Source: PGYR01 sp041675005 | GTDB taxonomy: Bacteria > Bacteroidota > Ignavibacteria > Kapaibacteriales > UBA2268 | Direction of reading: 5' to 3' | DNA: 64,000 nt | Assembly (NCBI GenBank): GCA_041675005.1 | Contig: JBAYUQ010000002.1 | Coordinates: forward strand, 191,271-255,270 | In this document: positions 17,593 to 26,751 of the stretch, one piece after another | How the letters are laid out: the number at the start of each line of letters is the position of its first letter | Position numbering within the stretch: the stretch's first letter is position 1 | Notes under the pieces: generated by a model | Told to the model about the DNA's origin: nothing | The model's database searches: none | Seen by the model: the letters and a program-made list of their open reading frames with translations, nothing else | Translations under genes and position numbers: made by a program

Positions 17593-19827
17593 TTATCTTC
17601 TATCTCTTCCGCCACCGCCACGTCTGTCGCCGCCTCTATCACCACCACGTCTATCTCCACCTCTATCATCTCTATCTCTAGGAGGTCTAGGTGGTCTTTC
17701 TACGTAGCCTTCTGGCTTTTCAAGTAAAGCACGGATACTTAATCTATATTTACCGTCACGAGTAGCTTCTAGAAGCATTACGTCTATTTCTTGACCTTCT
17801 TCCAAATGATCAGCTACATTTTCTGTTCTTTCCCATTGGATTTCAGAAATGTGTACTAAACCTTTTTTCTTAGGTAAGAATTCTACAATAGCACCCAAAC
17901 CTTCACGAACACTATCTACTTTACCTTTATAGACCTTACCTTCTTCAGGTTTTTCTAACAGTTTTTTGATAATGTCAAGAGCGATTTGTGCATCTTCATC
18001 ATTGTTTGTAGCAATAGTTACTATACCATCATCATTAATGTTGATTACGGCATTACTACGCTTAGTGATATCTCTAATAGTATCACCACCAGAACCAATC
18101 ACTGTACCAATTTCATCTTTTTCAACTTGTAAAGTTGTGAAACGAGGAGCAAATTTAGAAAGCTCTTCACTCTTATGTTGAATTGTTTCGCTCATCTTGT
18201 CAAGTATGTGAAGTCTTCCTTCTTTCGCTTGATTAAGAGCTTTTTTCATAATTTCAACTGACAAACCGTCAATTTTGATATCCATTTGGCAAGCTGTGAT
18301 ACCATCTACAGTTCCAGCAACTTTGAAATCCATATCTCCTAAGAAATCTTCATCACCTAGTATATCAGTCAATACAGCAACGTCATCGCCTTCCTTAATC
18401 AAACCCATAGCTATACCAGCTACTGGCTTTTTAAGTGGGACACCAGCGTGCATTAGCGCCATAGAACCAGCACATACAGTCGCCATAGATGAAGAACCGT
18501 TAGATTCTAATATATCCGAGATTATTCTTACAGTGTATGGGAATTCTTCTTTAGAAGGCATTAATTTCAATAATGCTCTTTCTGCTAGTGCACCGTGACC
18601 TATTTCTCTACGTCCAGCACCTGTATATCTACCAGTTTCACCAACACTGAATGGTGGGAAGTTGTAATGCAAGTAGAAGTTAGTATAATAAGTTGGTAAT
18701 AAACCATCAATCATTTGCTCGTCTCTTTCAGTACCTAAAGTAACTGAAGTCAAACTCTGAGTTTCACCACGTGTGAATAATGATGAACCGTGTACTCTAG
18801 GCAAAACACCGATTTCAGTTTCGATAGGTCTAACATCAGTCAAACCACGACCATCAAGTCTCTTACCATCTTTGATTATCATTTCACGCATTAGTTTTTT
18901 CTCTAGTTTAGAGAATGAACTGTTAGCATGGTCAGCTAATTTATCTGCATATTCTTCGTTATCAGCAAATTTTTCTTCTACTATAGCAACCGCTTCGTCT
19001 CTAAGTTGATTTCTAGAGTCTTGTCTTTCTGATTTAGTAGTTACAGTATTTACATATACTTTAGTTTTTTCTGAAACCGCCGTTTCTACAGCTTCGTATA
19101 TTTCAGCTGGAATTTCTTTTTCAGTGATTGCTCTTTTCTCTTTATTAACAAGTTTCAATAATTCTTTTTGAAGATTATTAAATTCCTTGATTTTTTCATG
19201 AGCAAAGTCAAGAACTTCTAAGAAGTCTTCTTCACTAATCTCATTACATTCACCTTCTACCATCATTATAGACTCATCAGTACCAGCAACACTGAAATCG
19301 ATTTCAGCTGTCAATAGTTCTTCAGGAGTAGGGTTAACTTTGAAATTACCATCTATTTTAGCTATTCTAACTTCTGACATTGGACCAGCAAATGGGATAT
19401 CAGAGATTAGTAATGCTGCTGAAGCACCTGTAGCTGTTATATTTTCTGGGTCAATTTCAGGTTCTGCAGACATAACCCAAGCGATTAGCTGAGTATCAAA
19501 ACGCCAGCTTTTAGGAAATAGCGGACGTAGAGGTCTATCTATAAGACGAGCAACTAAAATTTCTTTAGTTGAAGGACGACTTTCTCTTTTCAAAAATCCA
19601 CCAGGAATTTTACCTGATGCAGACATTCTCTCACGATAATCAACCATTAATGGAAGAAAATCTACATCCATTTCTCTACTCGAAGCAATAGCATTGACAA
19701 GTACCATTGTGTCGCCACAACTCATCATTACATTACCATTTGCAAATTTGGCAAATCTGCCAGTTTCTAGTGTGTATGTTTGCCCATCTATTTCGGCAGA
19801 TACACGTATAGGATTGTTTAAAGACAT
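17593..19827 (-). CDS. pnp: Polyribonucleotide nucleotidyltransferase (PNPase)
   Basis: 744 aa 3'-5' phosphorolytic exoribonuclease of RNA turnover. Two RNase PH domains are present, the second with SSLFTRGETQSL, GRREIGHGALAERAL and VCAGSMALMHAGVP. A KH domain (EIGTVIGSGGDTIRDI, about residue 570) and an S1 domain (VYKGKVDSVREGLGAIVEF) follow. The C-terminus ends in about 35 residues made of Arg, Gly, Asp and Pro with RGGDRRGG-type repeats, an RGG-like RNA-binding tail not found in E. coli PNPase. It follows rpsO, the usual rpsO-pnp order, but a terminator lies between them. Confidence 0.97.
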   Translation of the reverse strand: MSLNNPIRVSAEIDGQTYTLETGRFAKFANGNVMMSCGDTMVLVNAIASSREMDVDFLPLMVDYRERMSASGKIPGGFLKRESRPSTKEILVARLIDRPLRPLFPKSWRFDTQLIAWVMSAEPEIDPENITATGASAALLISDIPFAGPMSEVRIAKIDGNFKVNPTPEELLTAEIDFSVAGTDESIMMVEGECNEISEEDFLEVLDFAHEKIKEFNNLQKELLKLVNKEKRAITEKEIPAEIYEAVETAVSEKTKVYVNTVTTKSERQDSRNQLRDEAVAIVEEKFADNEEYADKLADHANSSFSKLEKKLMREMIIKDGKRLDGRGLTDVRPIETEIGVLPRVHGSSLFTRGETQSLTSVTLGTERDEQMIDGLLPTYYTNFYLHYNFPPFSVGETGRYTGAGRREIGHGALAERALLKLMPSKEEFPYTVRIISDILESNGSSSMATVCAGSMALMHAGVPLKKPVAGIAMGLIKEGDDVAVLTDILGDEDFLGDMDFKVAGTVDGITACQMDIKIDGLSVEIMKKALNQAKEGRLHILDKMSETIQHKSEELSKFAPRFTTLQVEKDEIGTVIGSGGDTIRDITKRSNAVININDDGIVTIATNNDEDAQIALDIIKKLLEKPEEGKVYKGKVDSVREGLGAIVEFLPKKKGLVHISEIQWERTENVADHLEEGQEIDVMLLEATRDGKYRLSIRALLEKPEGYVERPPRPPRDRDDRGGDRRGGDRGGDRRGGGGRDRR

Positions 19828-19959
19828 TTAAACACCTCTAATTTAATTAATAATAAAAAAGCAGGCGGAACATGTCAATCTGAACTTAATTAAAAATTTC
19901 AACTATGAAATACTTAACTAAATTCAGAGAGTGGCACATTTACTACCTGCAATAACATA

Positions 19960-19992
19960 AAACAAAAAACGGCTTTTGATAGCCGTTTTTTA
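19960..19992 (-). terminator. Intrinsic terminator after rpsO
   Basis: AACGGCT, TTTGAT loop, AGCCGTT flanked by A and T runs on both sides, about 8 bases past the rpsO stop. It should reduce read-through into pnp on the minus strand. Confidence 0.9.
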
Positions 19993-19999
19993 ATATTTC

Positions 20000-20266
20000 T
20001 TACTTTCTTAAATTTAATTCGCCAATGATAGTACGATAACGTGTAATATCATTTTTAGCTAAATAATTCAATAGCGTTCTTCTTTTGTTTACTAGACTAA
20101 TAAGTCCTCTTCTAGAGTGAACATCTTTCTTATTAGCAGTAACGTGACCAGTTAGGTCTATGATACGAGCAGTAAGTAAAGCTACTTGAACTTCTGGTTT
20201 ACCAGAGTCTTTAGGTGAATCACCATACTTCTTTACTATCATTGCTTTTGTTTCTTGAGTAATCAT
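20000..20266 (-). CDS. rpsO: 30S ribosomal protein S15
   Basis: 88 aa, the standard S15 length; a primary 16S rRNA-binding protein. Motifs GDSGKPEVQVALLTARI in near-standard form (KYGDSPKDSGKPEVQVALL), LTGHV, HSRRGLISLVNKRRTLLNYL are all present. ATG with GGAG right upstream. A TAATTTTG promoter box lies 38 bases upstream of the start, so rpsO can be transcribed apart from the nusA operon; the 70-bp leader could host S15 autoregulation. Confidence 0.98.
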   Translation of the reverse strand: MITQETKAMIVKKYGDSPKDSGKPEVQVALLTARIIDLTGHVTANKKDVHSRRGLISLVNKRRTLLNYLAKNDITRYRTIIGELNLRK

Positions 20267-20303
20267 ACTCCAAACTCTCCGATTTCCGATTTTACAATAA
20301 ACA

Positions 20304-20311
20304 CAAAATTA
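20304..20311 (-). promoter_or_regulatory. -7 promoter element for rpsO
   Basis: TAATTTTG on the minus strand, the same octamer as in the rplM promoter and an exact TAnnTTTG match, 38 bases before the rpsO ATG. No clear TTTG at -33. Confidence 0.55.
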
Positions 20312-20336
20312 AGAATATAAATTGATTATATAAAAT

Positions 20337-21284
20337 TTATTTTAAGTTAGCTATATAATTTATAGCAAATTCTTTATCAATATTGATTTGTTTGACTAAT
20401 TCTGTTGGTCCATTGAACTTCTTTTCACTTCTAATGAACTTGTGAAAATTAATGTAAAGCTCTGTCCCATATAGATTCATATCCAAATCTAAAAAATGTA
20501 CCTCGATAGTACTTGCATCTTGATCATGGAATGTGGGACGTGTCCCTATATTCACTAGTCCATAATATAACTTATCCCCTATTATAGAAGATACGATATA
20601 AACACCATTAGCAGGCACTAGTTTGTACAAATTTGGAGGTATAAGATTAGCTGTAGGAAACCCTAGTTGCTTACCCCTTCCATCACCCTTTACTACTATA
20701 CCTTGTATCATATAATCGTAGCCGAGCATCTCATTCGCTTTTTCAATTTCATTTTCTTTTAGGGCATTACGTATCTTTGTACTAGAGATTATCACTTCGT
20801 GATCCTCCATTGCCTCTATTCTTTCTACTTCAAAGTCTAATTCTTGCCCTAATCTCTCTAATAACTTCTCATCACCATCTCTATTCTTACCAAACATGTG
20901 GTCATAGCCAACTAGTATTTTGCTCATACCTACTTTTTTGGACAAATACTCTCTGATAAATTCTTCTGCAGGAATCTGAGAGAACTCATAAGAAAAAGTC
21001 ATAACAACACAGTTCTCTATTCCTTGCCTTCTGAACTCTGTTATTCTTTCGTTGATGTTTGTTAGCAATGAGATAGGTGGTTTATCATCTTTTTGTAGTA
21101 CTATTCTGGGATGTGGTTCCATAGTAAGAACTACTGTTCTAAGCGATTCTTCTTTTGATATTTCTTTTAAGCGATTTAGTATAGTATTATGACCACGATG
21201 TACTCCATCAAACGTACCAACGGTAAGGACTGTATTTTTATCGAATTCTATTTCGTCAAAATCTCTATATACTTTCATTGTCAT
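20337..21284 (-). CDS. ribF: Bifunctional riboflavin kinase / FAD synthetase
   Basis: 315 aa, makes FMN and FAD from riboflavin. The N-terminal nucleotidyltransferase domain has TVGTFDGVHRGHNTIL (about residues 20-35) and the SSTKIRNAL motif (about 165). The C-terminal riboflavin kinase domain has GDGRGKQLGFPTANL and PANGVYIV, with GLVNIGTRPTF. Start is ATG at 21284, overlapping the truB stop by 20 bases; a second ATG two codons later is equally possible. It belongs to the nusA-infB-rbfA-truB-ribF operon. Confidence 0.95.
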   Translation of the reverse strand: MTMKVYRDFDEIEFDKNTVLTVGTFDGVHRGHNTILNRLKEISKEESLRTVVLTMEPHPRIVLQKDDKPPISLLTNINERITEFRRQGIENCVVMTFSYEFSQIPAEEFIREYLSKKVGMSKILVGYDHMFGKNRDGDEKLLERLGQELDFEVERIEAMEDHEVIISSTKIRNALKENEIEKANEMLGYDYMIQGIVVKGDGRGKQLGFPTANLIPPNLYKLVPANGVYIVSSIIGDKLYYGLVNIGTRPTFHDQDASTIEVHFLDLDMNLYGTELYINFHKFIRSEKKFNGPTELVKQINIDKEFAINYIANLK

Positions 21285-21993
21285 CTATGATTTTTTGAAG
21301 TTCGGTTAGAGTAACTGCATTTTCAACACTATGTTCTTCGATATAAGTTCTTCTAAGCCATGTTAGGTAGCCACCAACACCTAGTTCTTTTCCAATATCA
21401 CGCGCAATAGCTCGGATATATGTACCTTTGGAGCAATGTACTTCGAAATGAATATAAGGTAAATCAATACTAGTTATCGTGTTTTTATACAACGTTACAT
21501 AGGACGGCTGAAGTTCAATTTCAATGTCCTTTCTTGCCAAATGATATAATTTTTGTCCATTAACCTTCTTAGCAGAAAACATAGGAGGTATTTGAGCTAT
21601 TTCGCCTTGCATTTTTGAAAAAGCAGATTCGATATTCTCTTTTGTTATGTGTGTTATATCGCAAATATTCTCTTCTTCACCTTCTGCATCATCAGTTTTA
21701 GTAGAAGCACCTATTTTCATAGTTCCAATATAGACTTTTGACTTTGCTTGAAGATCAGATATTTGCTTAGTTGCACCTCTACCAACAGCAACTATAAGTA
21801 AACCAGTAGCAAGTGGATCCAAAGTGCCAGAATGCCCAATCTTCTTGATTTTTAGCATAGGACGTAGCTTTGCCACTACATCGTGAGAAGTCCAATCTTG
21901 TTCTTTGTCTATATACAAGAAAAGCCCATTTTCTTGGGCTTCTTGTTGAATTTCTGTTTTAGAAATTTTAGTATTTTTATCTATAAATAGCAC
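21265..21993 (-). CDS. truB: tRNA pseudouridine-55 synthase
   Basis: 242 aa, makes pseudouridine 55 in the T-loop of tRNA. SHDVVAKLR and KIGHSGTLDPLATGLL carry the catalytic Asp (GTLDP); later SAKKVNGQKLYHLAR and CSKGTYIRAIARDIG are standard TruB motifs. The usual C-terminal PUA domain is essentially absent, giving a short form as in many Bacteroidota. GTG start at 21993, one base after the rbfA stop codon. Confidence 0.95.
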   Translation of the reverse strand: MLFIDKNTKISKTEIQQEAQENGLFLYIDKEQDWTSHDVVAKLRPMLKIKKIGHSGTLDPLATGLLIVAVGRGATKQISDLQAKSKVYIGTMKIGASTKTDDAEGEEENICDITHITKENIESAFSKMQGEIAQIPPMFSAKKVNGQKLYHLARKDIEIELQPSYVTLYKNTITSIDLPYIHFEVHCSKGTYIRAIARDIGKELGVGGYLTWLRRTYIEEHSVENAVTLTELQKIIDDNESI

Positions 21994-21994
21994 A

Positions 21995-22336
21995 TTATTT
22001 GCTTTTATTCTTGTCTAATATATCTTGGATTTTGTCCATTTGGTCTAGAGTATCATCTAAATAGAATTTAATTTCAGGGATAAATCTCAACCTAGCTTCT
22101 TTGGCAATTACATCTTTAATAATATATTTGTTAGAATCAAGAAATTTAATAAAATCCTCTGGTTTAGTTCTACCTGCAAAACAACTTACATTAACTTTAG
22201 CGAGTTGCAAATCAGGTGCAATAACTACAGAGGTCACAGTCGCCATTCCTGCTTTAGCTTGTATCGCTAAATCAGAAATTGGTTTGGCAATTATCTCTTT
22301 TATTAGACTTCCTACTTTTTCAGTTCTTAGTGACAT
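21995..22336 (-). CDS. rbfA: Ribosome-binding factor A
   Basis: 113 aa, KH-like 30S maturation factor. Typical features are the N-terminal RTEKVGSLIKEIIA, VTSVVIAPDLQLAKVNVSCF, the conserved stretch ending RLRFIPEIKFYLDDTLD near the C-terminus, and overall length. It starts one base after the infB stop and overlaps closely with truB, as in the canonical operon. Confidence 0.95.
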   Translation of the reverse strand: MSLRTEKVGSLIKEIIAKPISDLAIQAKAGMATVTSVVIAPDLQLAKVNVSCFAGRTKPEDFIKFLDSNKYIIKDVIAKEARLRFIPEIKFYLDDTLDQMDKIQDILDKNKSK

Positions 22337-22337
22337 A

Positions 22338-25025
22338 TTAGCTCTTGAATTTACGTTTAACTTCTACTTCTTTGTAAGTCTCTAGTATATCTCCGACATT
22401 AATATCATTGAATCCATCTAACATAATACCACATTCAAACTTAGATTTAACTTCTCTCACGTCATCTTTTTCTCTTTTCAATGAAGCCATTTTACCGTCG
22501 AAAACAGGCAGTCCATTCCTAAGTAGTCTAATGCTATCAGACTTAGACACTTTACCTTCTAATACATAGCAACCAGCAATAGTACCTGTTCTACTAATTT
22601 TGAAAGTTTGTCTTACTTCAATAGTAGAAGTTATTTCTTCTTTGAATTCAGGTTTTAACATACCCTCTAAGGCATGAGTAATGTCATTTATACAATCATA
22701 GATAATGTCATAGTTTCTTATTTCTACTTCTTCATCTTTGGCTAGTATCTCAATAGCAGGTGGTACATTTACTTGGAAACCAAGAATGATAGCACCCGAA
22801 GCTATTGCTAAATTAACATCGTTCTCTGTTACTGCACCAACACCTTTGTGCAATAGATTTATTTTAACTTCAGATCGTGATAGTTTTAATAATGAATCAG
22901 AAAGAGCTTCTAGTGAACCTGACACGTCAGCTTTTAGAATTATATTTAGTATTTCAACTCCACCAATCTTGATTTGGTTAGAAATATCATCTAAAGTAGT
23001 ATGTCTAACTTGACGCATTTCTTGCTCGCGTTTCAATGCTCTTCTTTCAGCAGCAATATTACGAGCTTCAGTATCTGAACCGACTATCATAAATATATCA
23101 CCAGCTGAAGGTAATTTATCAAAACCAATAAGTTTAACCGGCTGCGATGGTCCAATATTATTTACAACTTTGTTTCTTTCATCGAACATTGTTCTAACTC
23201 TTCCCCAAACAGTACCAGCGATGAATGAATCACCTTGATTAAGTGTACCTTTCTGTACAACAACTGTTGCCACAGGGCCTAAACCTTTGTCTAAGTGAGC
23301 TTCTACTACTGTCCCACGTGCAACCCTGTTAGGATTTGCTTTTAGTTCAAGTAAATCAGCTTCCAATAGTATTTTTTCTAATAATACATCAATTCCTAAA
23401 CCAGTTTTCGCAGAGATTTGAGCCGTTTGGAATTTACCACCCCAATCCTCTACCAGCACACCTTCATCAGAAAGTTGTTGCATTATCCTATCTGGATTTG
23501 CATCAGGTTTATCAATCTTATTAATAGCCACAACAATCGGAACTTCAGCTGCTCTTGCATGTGAGATTGCTTCCTTAGTTTGAGGCATCACACTATCATC
23601 TGCAGCAACAACTAATACTACTATATCCGTAATCTGAGCACCACGTGCACGCATAGCAGTAAATGCTTCGTGACCAGGTGTATCTAAGAATGTGATACGT
23701 CTTCCATCGTCGTTTTGAACCATATAAGCACCAATGTGCTGAGTAATACCACCAGACTCACCAGCTACTACGTTCGCATTACGAACATAATCAAGAAGTG
23801 ATGTCTTACCATGATCTACGTGACCCATTATTGTTACAATAGGTGGTCTTGGTTCTAAGTTTTCCTCTTCATCTTCTATATCTTTTACTGCTTCCAAAGT
23901 CTGTTCATCTACGAACTCAACTTCGAAACCATAATCATCAGCTATTAGAGTAATTGTATCTTTATCTAATCTCTGATTGATAGTTACCATCAAACCTAAC
24001 TGCATACATTTTAGTATGATTTCGTTAATATCTATGCCCATCTGCTCACTCATGTCAGCAGTAGTCACGTATTCAGTTAGCTTTAATACTTGCTCTTCTA
24101 TTACTCTTTTTTCTTCTGCAATCTGCTCTTTCTCTTGTCTTTCTGCTTTTCTTTTCATTCTAGCTTTAGTACGTGAGCTAGCACCAGAATCTTCCATTCC
24201 TGCTAGTGTTTTCTTGATTGCTTTTTGAACATCTTCTTCGCTTATTTGCTCACGAATAGATTTTCTTCTTCTCTTAGTAAGAGGTTTTTTAGCATCTTTA
24301 GCTTTGTTTGCTTCTTCTTTTATATCTATTTCGCGAGGTTTTCTTTTCTTTGGAGAAGCAGCATTATCATCTGCAGCTTTTACATCTTTTGATACTGGTC
24401 GTTCTGGTTTTCTACTTTTTTTCTTTCTTCTTTCAGAAACTATTTCAATTTTACCAACTACTTTAAGACCCTTTATATCATCGGCCTGATGTTCTTTTAC
24501 CGGCTTACCAACATGTATATCTCTTTTCTTTTTAACAGGGAATTCAGGATTTGGTTCCTTTTTAGCTTCTATTTTCTCAGGAACTTCTTCTGTAACTGGA
24601 GTTTCTACTTTTGCTAATTCGGGTTCAGATTCAGTTTCTTCAACTACTTCAGGTGCCTCTTCTATTACTATTGGTTCAGCAACAGGAGTTTCTTCAACTT
24701 CTGGAGTAGGTTCTTCTACAACAGCGACTTTTGGAGCAGGAGTCGGCTCTTCTTTTTCAGCTTTTTCCTTGTTTCTTTCTTCGATTAGATGTTTAGTCTC
24801 TTCTCTAATATCCTTGTGGATTTGGATTTTCTTTCTTTGACTTTCGGCTGCTTGCATTTCTTTTTTGAATTTTTCAAAAACAGCTTCCATCATCGGTTCA
24901 GTTAGAATTGATGTTGGTTTGTTTTGGATATCGAATCCTTTTGATTGCAGGTATTCTACTATGGTTTCTTTACCAATGTTGATTTCCGATGCAATCTTAA
25001 ATAGTCTTATTTTCTTAACAGCCAT
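22338..25025 (-). CDS. infB: Translation initiation factor IF-2
   Basis: 895 aa GTPase that brings initiator tRNA to the 30S subunit. The N-terminal about 330 residues are a charged, low-complexity region with repeated EEPTP/EVEE stretches and a basic block rich in KKRKPRE. The G domain has GHVDHGKTSLLDYV (G1), DTPGHEAFTAMRARGA (G3), NKIDKPDA (G4) and SAKTGLGI (G5). Domains II-IV follow to the C-terminus. The N-terminus begins with a helix typical of IF2_N (IRLFKIASEINIGKETIVEYL pattern). Operon member between nusA and rbfA. Confidence 0.97.
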   Translation of the reverse strand: MAVKKIRLFKIASEINIGKETIVEYLQSKGFDIQNKPTSILTEPMMEAVFEKFKKEMQAAESQRKKIQIHKDIREETKHLIEERNKEKAEKEEPTPAPKVAVVEEPTPEVEETPVAEPIVIEEAPEVVEETESEPELAKVETPVTEEVPEKIEAKKEPNPEFPVKKKRDIHVGKPVKEHQADDIKGLKVVGKIEIVSERRKKKSRKPERPVSKDVKAADDNAASPKKRKPREIDIKEEANKAKDAKKPLTKRRRKSIREQISEEDVQKAIKKTLAGMEDSGASSRTKARMKRKAERQEKEQIAEEKRVIEEQVLKLTEYVTTADMSEQMGIDINEIILKCMQLGLMVTINQRLDKDTITLIADDYGFEVEFVDEQTLEAVKDIEDEEENLEPRPPIVTIMGHVDHGKTSLLDYVRNANVVAGESGGITQHIGAYMVQNDDGRRITFLDTPGHEAFTAMRARGAQITDIVVLVVAADDSVMPQTKEAISHARAAEVPIVVAINKIDKPDANPDRIMQQLSDEGVLVEDWGGKFQTAQISAKTGLGIDVLLEKILLEADLLELKANPNRVARGTVVEAHLDKGLGPVATVVVQKGTLNQGDSFIAGTVWGRVRTMFDERNKVVNNIGPSQPVKLIGFDKLPSAGDIFMIVGSDTEARNIAAERRALKREQEMRQVRHTTLDDISNQIKIGGVEILNIILKADVSGSLEALSDSLLKLSRSEVKINLLHKGVGAVTENDVNLAIASGAIILGFQVNVPPAIEILAKDEEVEIRNYDIIYDCINDITHALEGMLKPEFKEEITSTIEVRQTFKISRTGTIAGCYVLEGKVSKSDSIRLLRNGLPVFDGKMASLKREKDDVREVKSKFECGIMLDGFNDINVGDILETYKEVEVKRKFKS

Positions 25026-25074
25026 AAACTTGTATATTTAATTAAATTTTACCCTTTTGAGGCATTCTACTGAT

Positions 25075-26586
25075 TTATTTTTCAGTACTTTCGTCTTCTT
25101 TTTCTTCTGTTTCATCCAGAACTTCTTCTTCTTTTACTTTAGTCACAACTGCAACTTCTTCAGAAACTTTTTCTTTAGCTTCTGGCTCAACTGCGACTTC
25201 TTCAGAAACTTCTTCTTCTTTGTTATCAGTAGTAGCAACACTTTCAGCAGAATCTATATAACCGATTTCTGCATTATTAATTCTATCTTTCATTGCTTGA
25301 GATTCTCTTTCATCAAACTCAATTAATATAATAGAACGTAGTTCTAATAATAACTGTTTTGACATTCCTTCTATCTCTAATAACTCCTCTGGAGCTGTTT
25401 CAAGGAATTCTCTCGCAGTTTCTATTCTCATAGAAACTAATTCATCGTAAAGGTCATCACCAAATTCTACCTTGAATTCATCTAAGTCTATGTCTTCCCC
25501 ACCTTCTTTGATAAGAGTTAGGTTATAACCAGTTAGTTTAGATGCCAAACGAACGTTCTGACCGCTCTTACCAATTGCAAAGCTTACCTGATCATCAGGT
25601 ACTACTACATTAGCAGATCTTGTTTCTTTATCTATTTGAACTTCTTTTATTTTAGCTGGAGACAATGCTCTTTTGATAAATTCTGCATCATCTTCTGACC
25701 ATTCTACTAAATCAATATTCTCATTATTAAGCTCACGTACGATTGAGTGAATACGAATACCTTTCATTCCAACGCAAGCACCAACTGGATCAACTCTATC
25801 GTCGAATGACATAACAGCCACCTTTGATCTTTCGCCAGCTTCTCTTTCTATTGCTTTGATTTGAATTATTCCGTCATAAATCTCAGGAATCTCAACTTCA
25901 AATAATCTCGATAGATATTCTTTAGAAGCTCTAGATATAATTATATCTGGATGACCACCTTGACTAGAACGTCTAACTTCTTTAACCACTGCTTTGATTG
26001 TTTGATTCTTTTTATAACGATAAGTTTCACCATGTATTTGCTCTTCACGAGGTAAACGAACTTCAACTTTATCATGTAAAACTAAAATATCATTACGACG
26101 AACTTGGTAAATTTCACCGATAATAATATCGCCTACTTTATTTACATAGTCGTTATAAATTTGATCTTTCTCAATGTCACGTATTTTTTGATTCAAGTTC
26201 TGCGAAGCAAGAGCAATTAATCTTCTTCCGAAATTATCAGCAAGATTATCTAATGTAATCTCTTCTATGAACTCTTCGCCTGCTTCAAACTCTTCACCTT
26301 CTGGTGCATGCAAGTTAGCTTGTTCTACACTTATCTGTAATTCAGGATCTTCTACTTCATCTACTATATCTCTCATCATATAGATTTCTATATCACCTTG
26401 CTGCATATTCACGATGATATCGAAGTTTGATTCCATACCGTATTTTTTTCTTACTATCATAGATAGAGTTTCTTCTAAAACACCTTGAAGCAAATCTCTG
26501 TCAATATTCTTTGATTTCGCCATATCAGCAAATGCTTCTATGATCATTTTTTTGTCAATTGTATGTTTGGCTTTTTTTCGTGCCAT
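25075..26586 (-). CDS. nusA: Transcription termination/antitermination factor NusA
   Basis: 503 aa. An N-terminal RNA-polymerase-binding domain (residues 1-125) is followed by S1 (GDIIIGEIYQVRRNDILVL), KH1 (DPVGACVGMKGIRIHSIVRELNNENIDLVEW) and KH2 (FAIGKSGQNVRLASKLTGY). The last about 70 residues are a very acidic tail in which KEKVSEEVAV-type blocks repeat. It starts the infB operon on the minus strand; rimP, usually directly upstream, is absent here because a divergent dehydrogenase gene follows. A promoter and a weak terminator-like hairpin lie in its leader, suggesting autoregulated attenuation. Confidence 0.96.
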   Translation of the reverse strand: MARKKAKHTIDKKMIIEAFADMAKSKNIDRDLLQGVLEETLSMIVRKKYGMESNFDIIVNMQQGDIEIYMMRDIVDEVEDPELQISVEQANLHAPEGEEFEAGEEFIEEITLDNLADNFGRRLIALASQNLNQKIRDIEKDQIYNDYVNKVGDIIIGEIYQVRRNDILVLHDKVEVRLPREEQIHGETYRYKKNQTIKAVVKEVRRSSQGGHPDIIISRASKEYLSRLFEVEIPEIYDGIIQIKAIEREAGERSKVAVMSFDDRVDPVGACVGMKGIRIHSIVRELNNENIDLVEWSEDDAEFIKRALSPAKIKEVQIDKETRSANVVVPDDQVSFAIGKSGQNVRLASKLTGYNLTLIKEGGEDIDLDEFKVEFGDDLYDELVSMRIETAREFLETAPEELLEIEGMSKQLLLELRSIILIEFDERESQAMKDRINNAEIGYIDSAESVATTDNKEEEVSEEVAVEPEAKEKVSEEVAVVTKVKEEEVLDETEEKEDESTEK

Positions 26587-26599
26587 TTTTCAATAACCA

Positions 26600-26630
26600 T
26601 TAATAAATAAAAAATGGGCTCTTTGGCCCA
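26600..26630 (-). terminator. Weak intrinsic terminator in the nusA leader (candidate attenuator)
   Basis: In minus-strand RNA UGGGC, a 6-nt loop CAAAGA and GCCCA form a 5-bp stem followed by UUUUUUAUUUAUU. It is between the predicted promoter and the nusA start, with no upstream gene on this strand to terminate. Short stem and interrupted U-tract are the marks of a weak, NusA-dependent terminator. Confidence 0.6.
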
Positions 26631-26641
26631 ACGATGTCATA

Positions 26642-26671
26642 CAAAAATAAGAAAAATTATATAATCGGCAA
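26642..26671 (-). promoter_or_regulatory. Bacteroidota-type promoter for the nusA-infB operon
   Basis: Minus strand: TTG (26671-26669), 19 bp, TATTTTTG (26649-26642). Spacing and -7 box match the Bacteroidota consensus. Transcription is expected to start near 26635, a few bases before the leader hairpin. Confidence 0.65.
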
Positions 26672-26715
26672 TGTTATTCACTGATTATATTGAATTTCGT
26701 TTAATCATTTATTAT

Positions 26716-26723
26716 TAAGTTTG
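26716..26723 (+). promoter_or_regulatory. -7 promoter element for the acyl-CoA dehydrogenase gene
   Basis: TAAGTTTG, an exact TAnnTTTG match, 28 bases before the chosen ATG. The nearest TTG upstream is at 23 bp, longer than usual, so the -33 part is uncertain. Confidence 0.5.
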
Positions 26724-26751
26724 TATAAATTTAAAAATGAGGAATCAAAAA

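Noticed and set aside
26587..26751. rimP upstream of nusA
   Set aside because: The usual place of rimP holds only 150 bases of promoters and a divergent gene; no RimP-like frame is present in the window.
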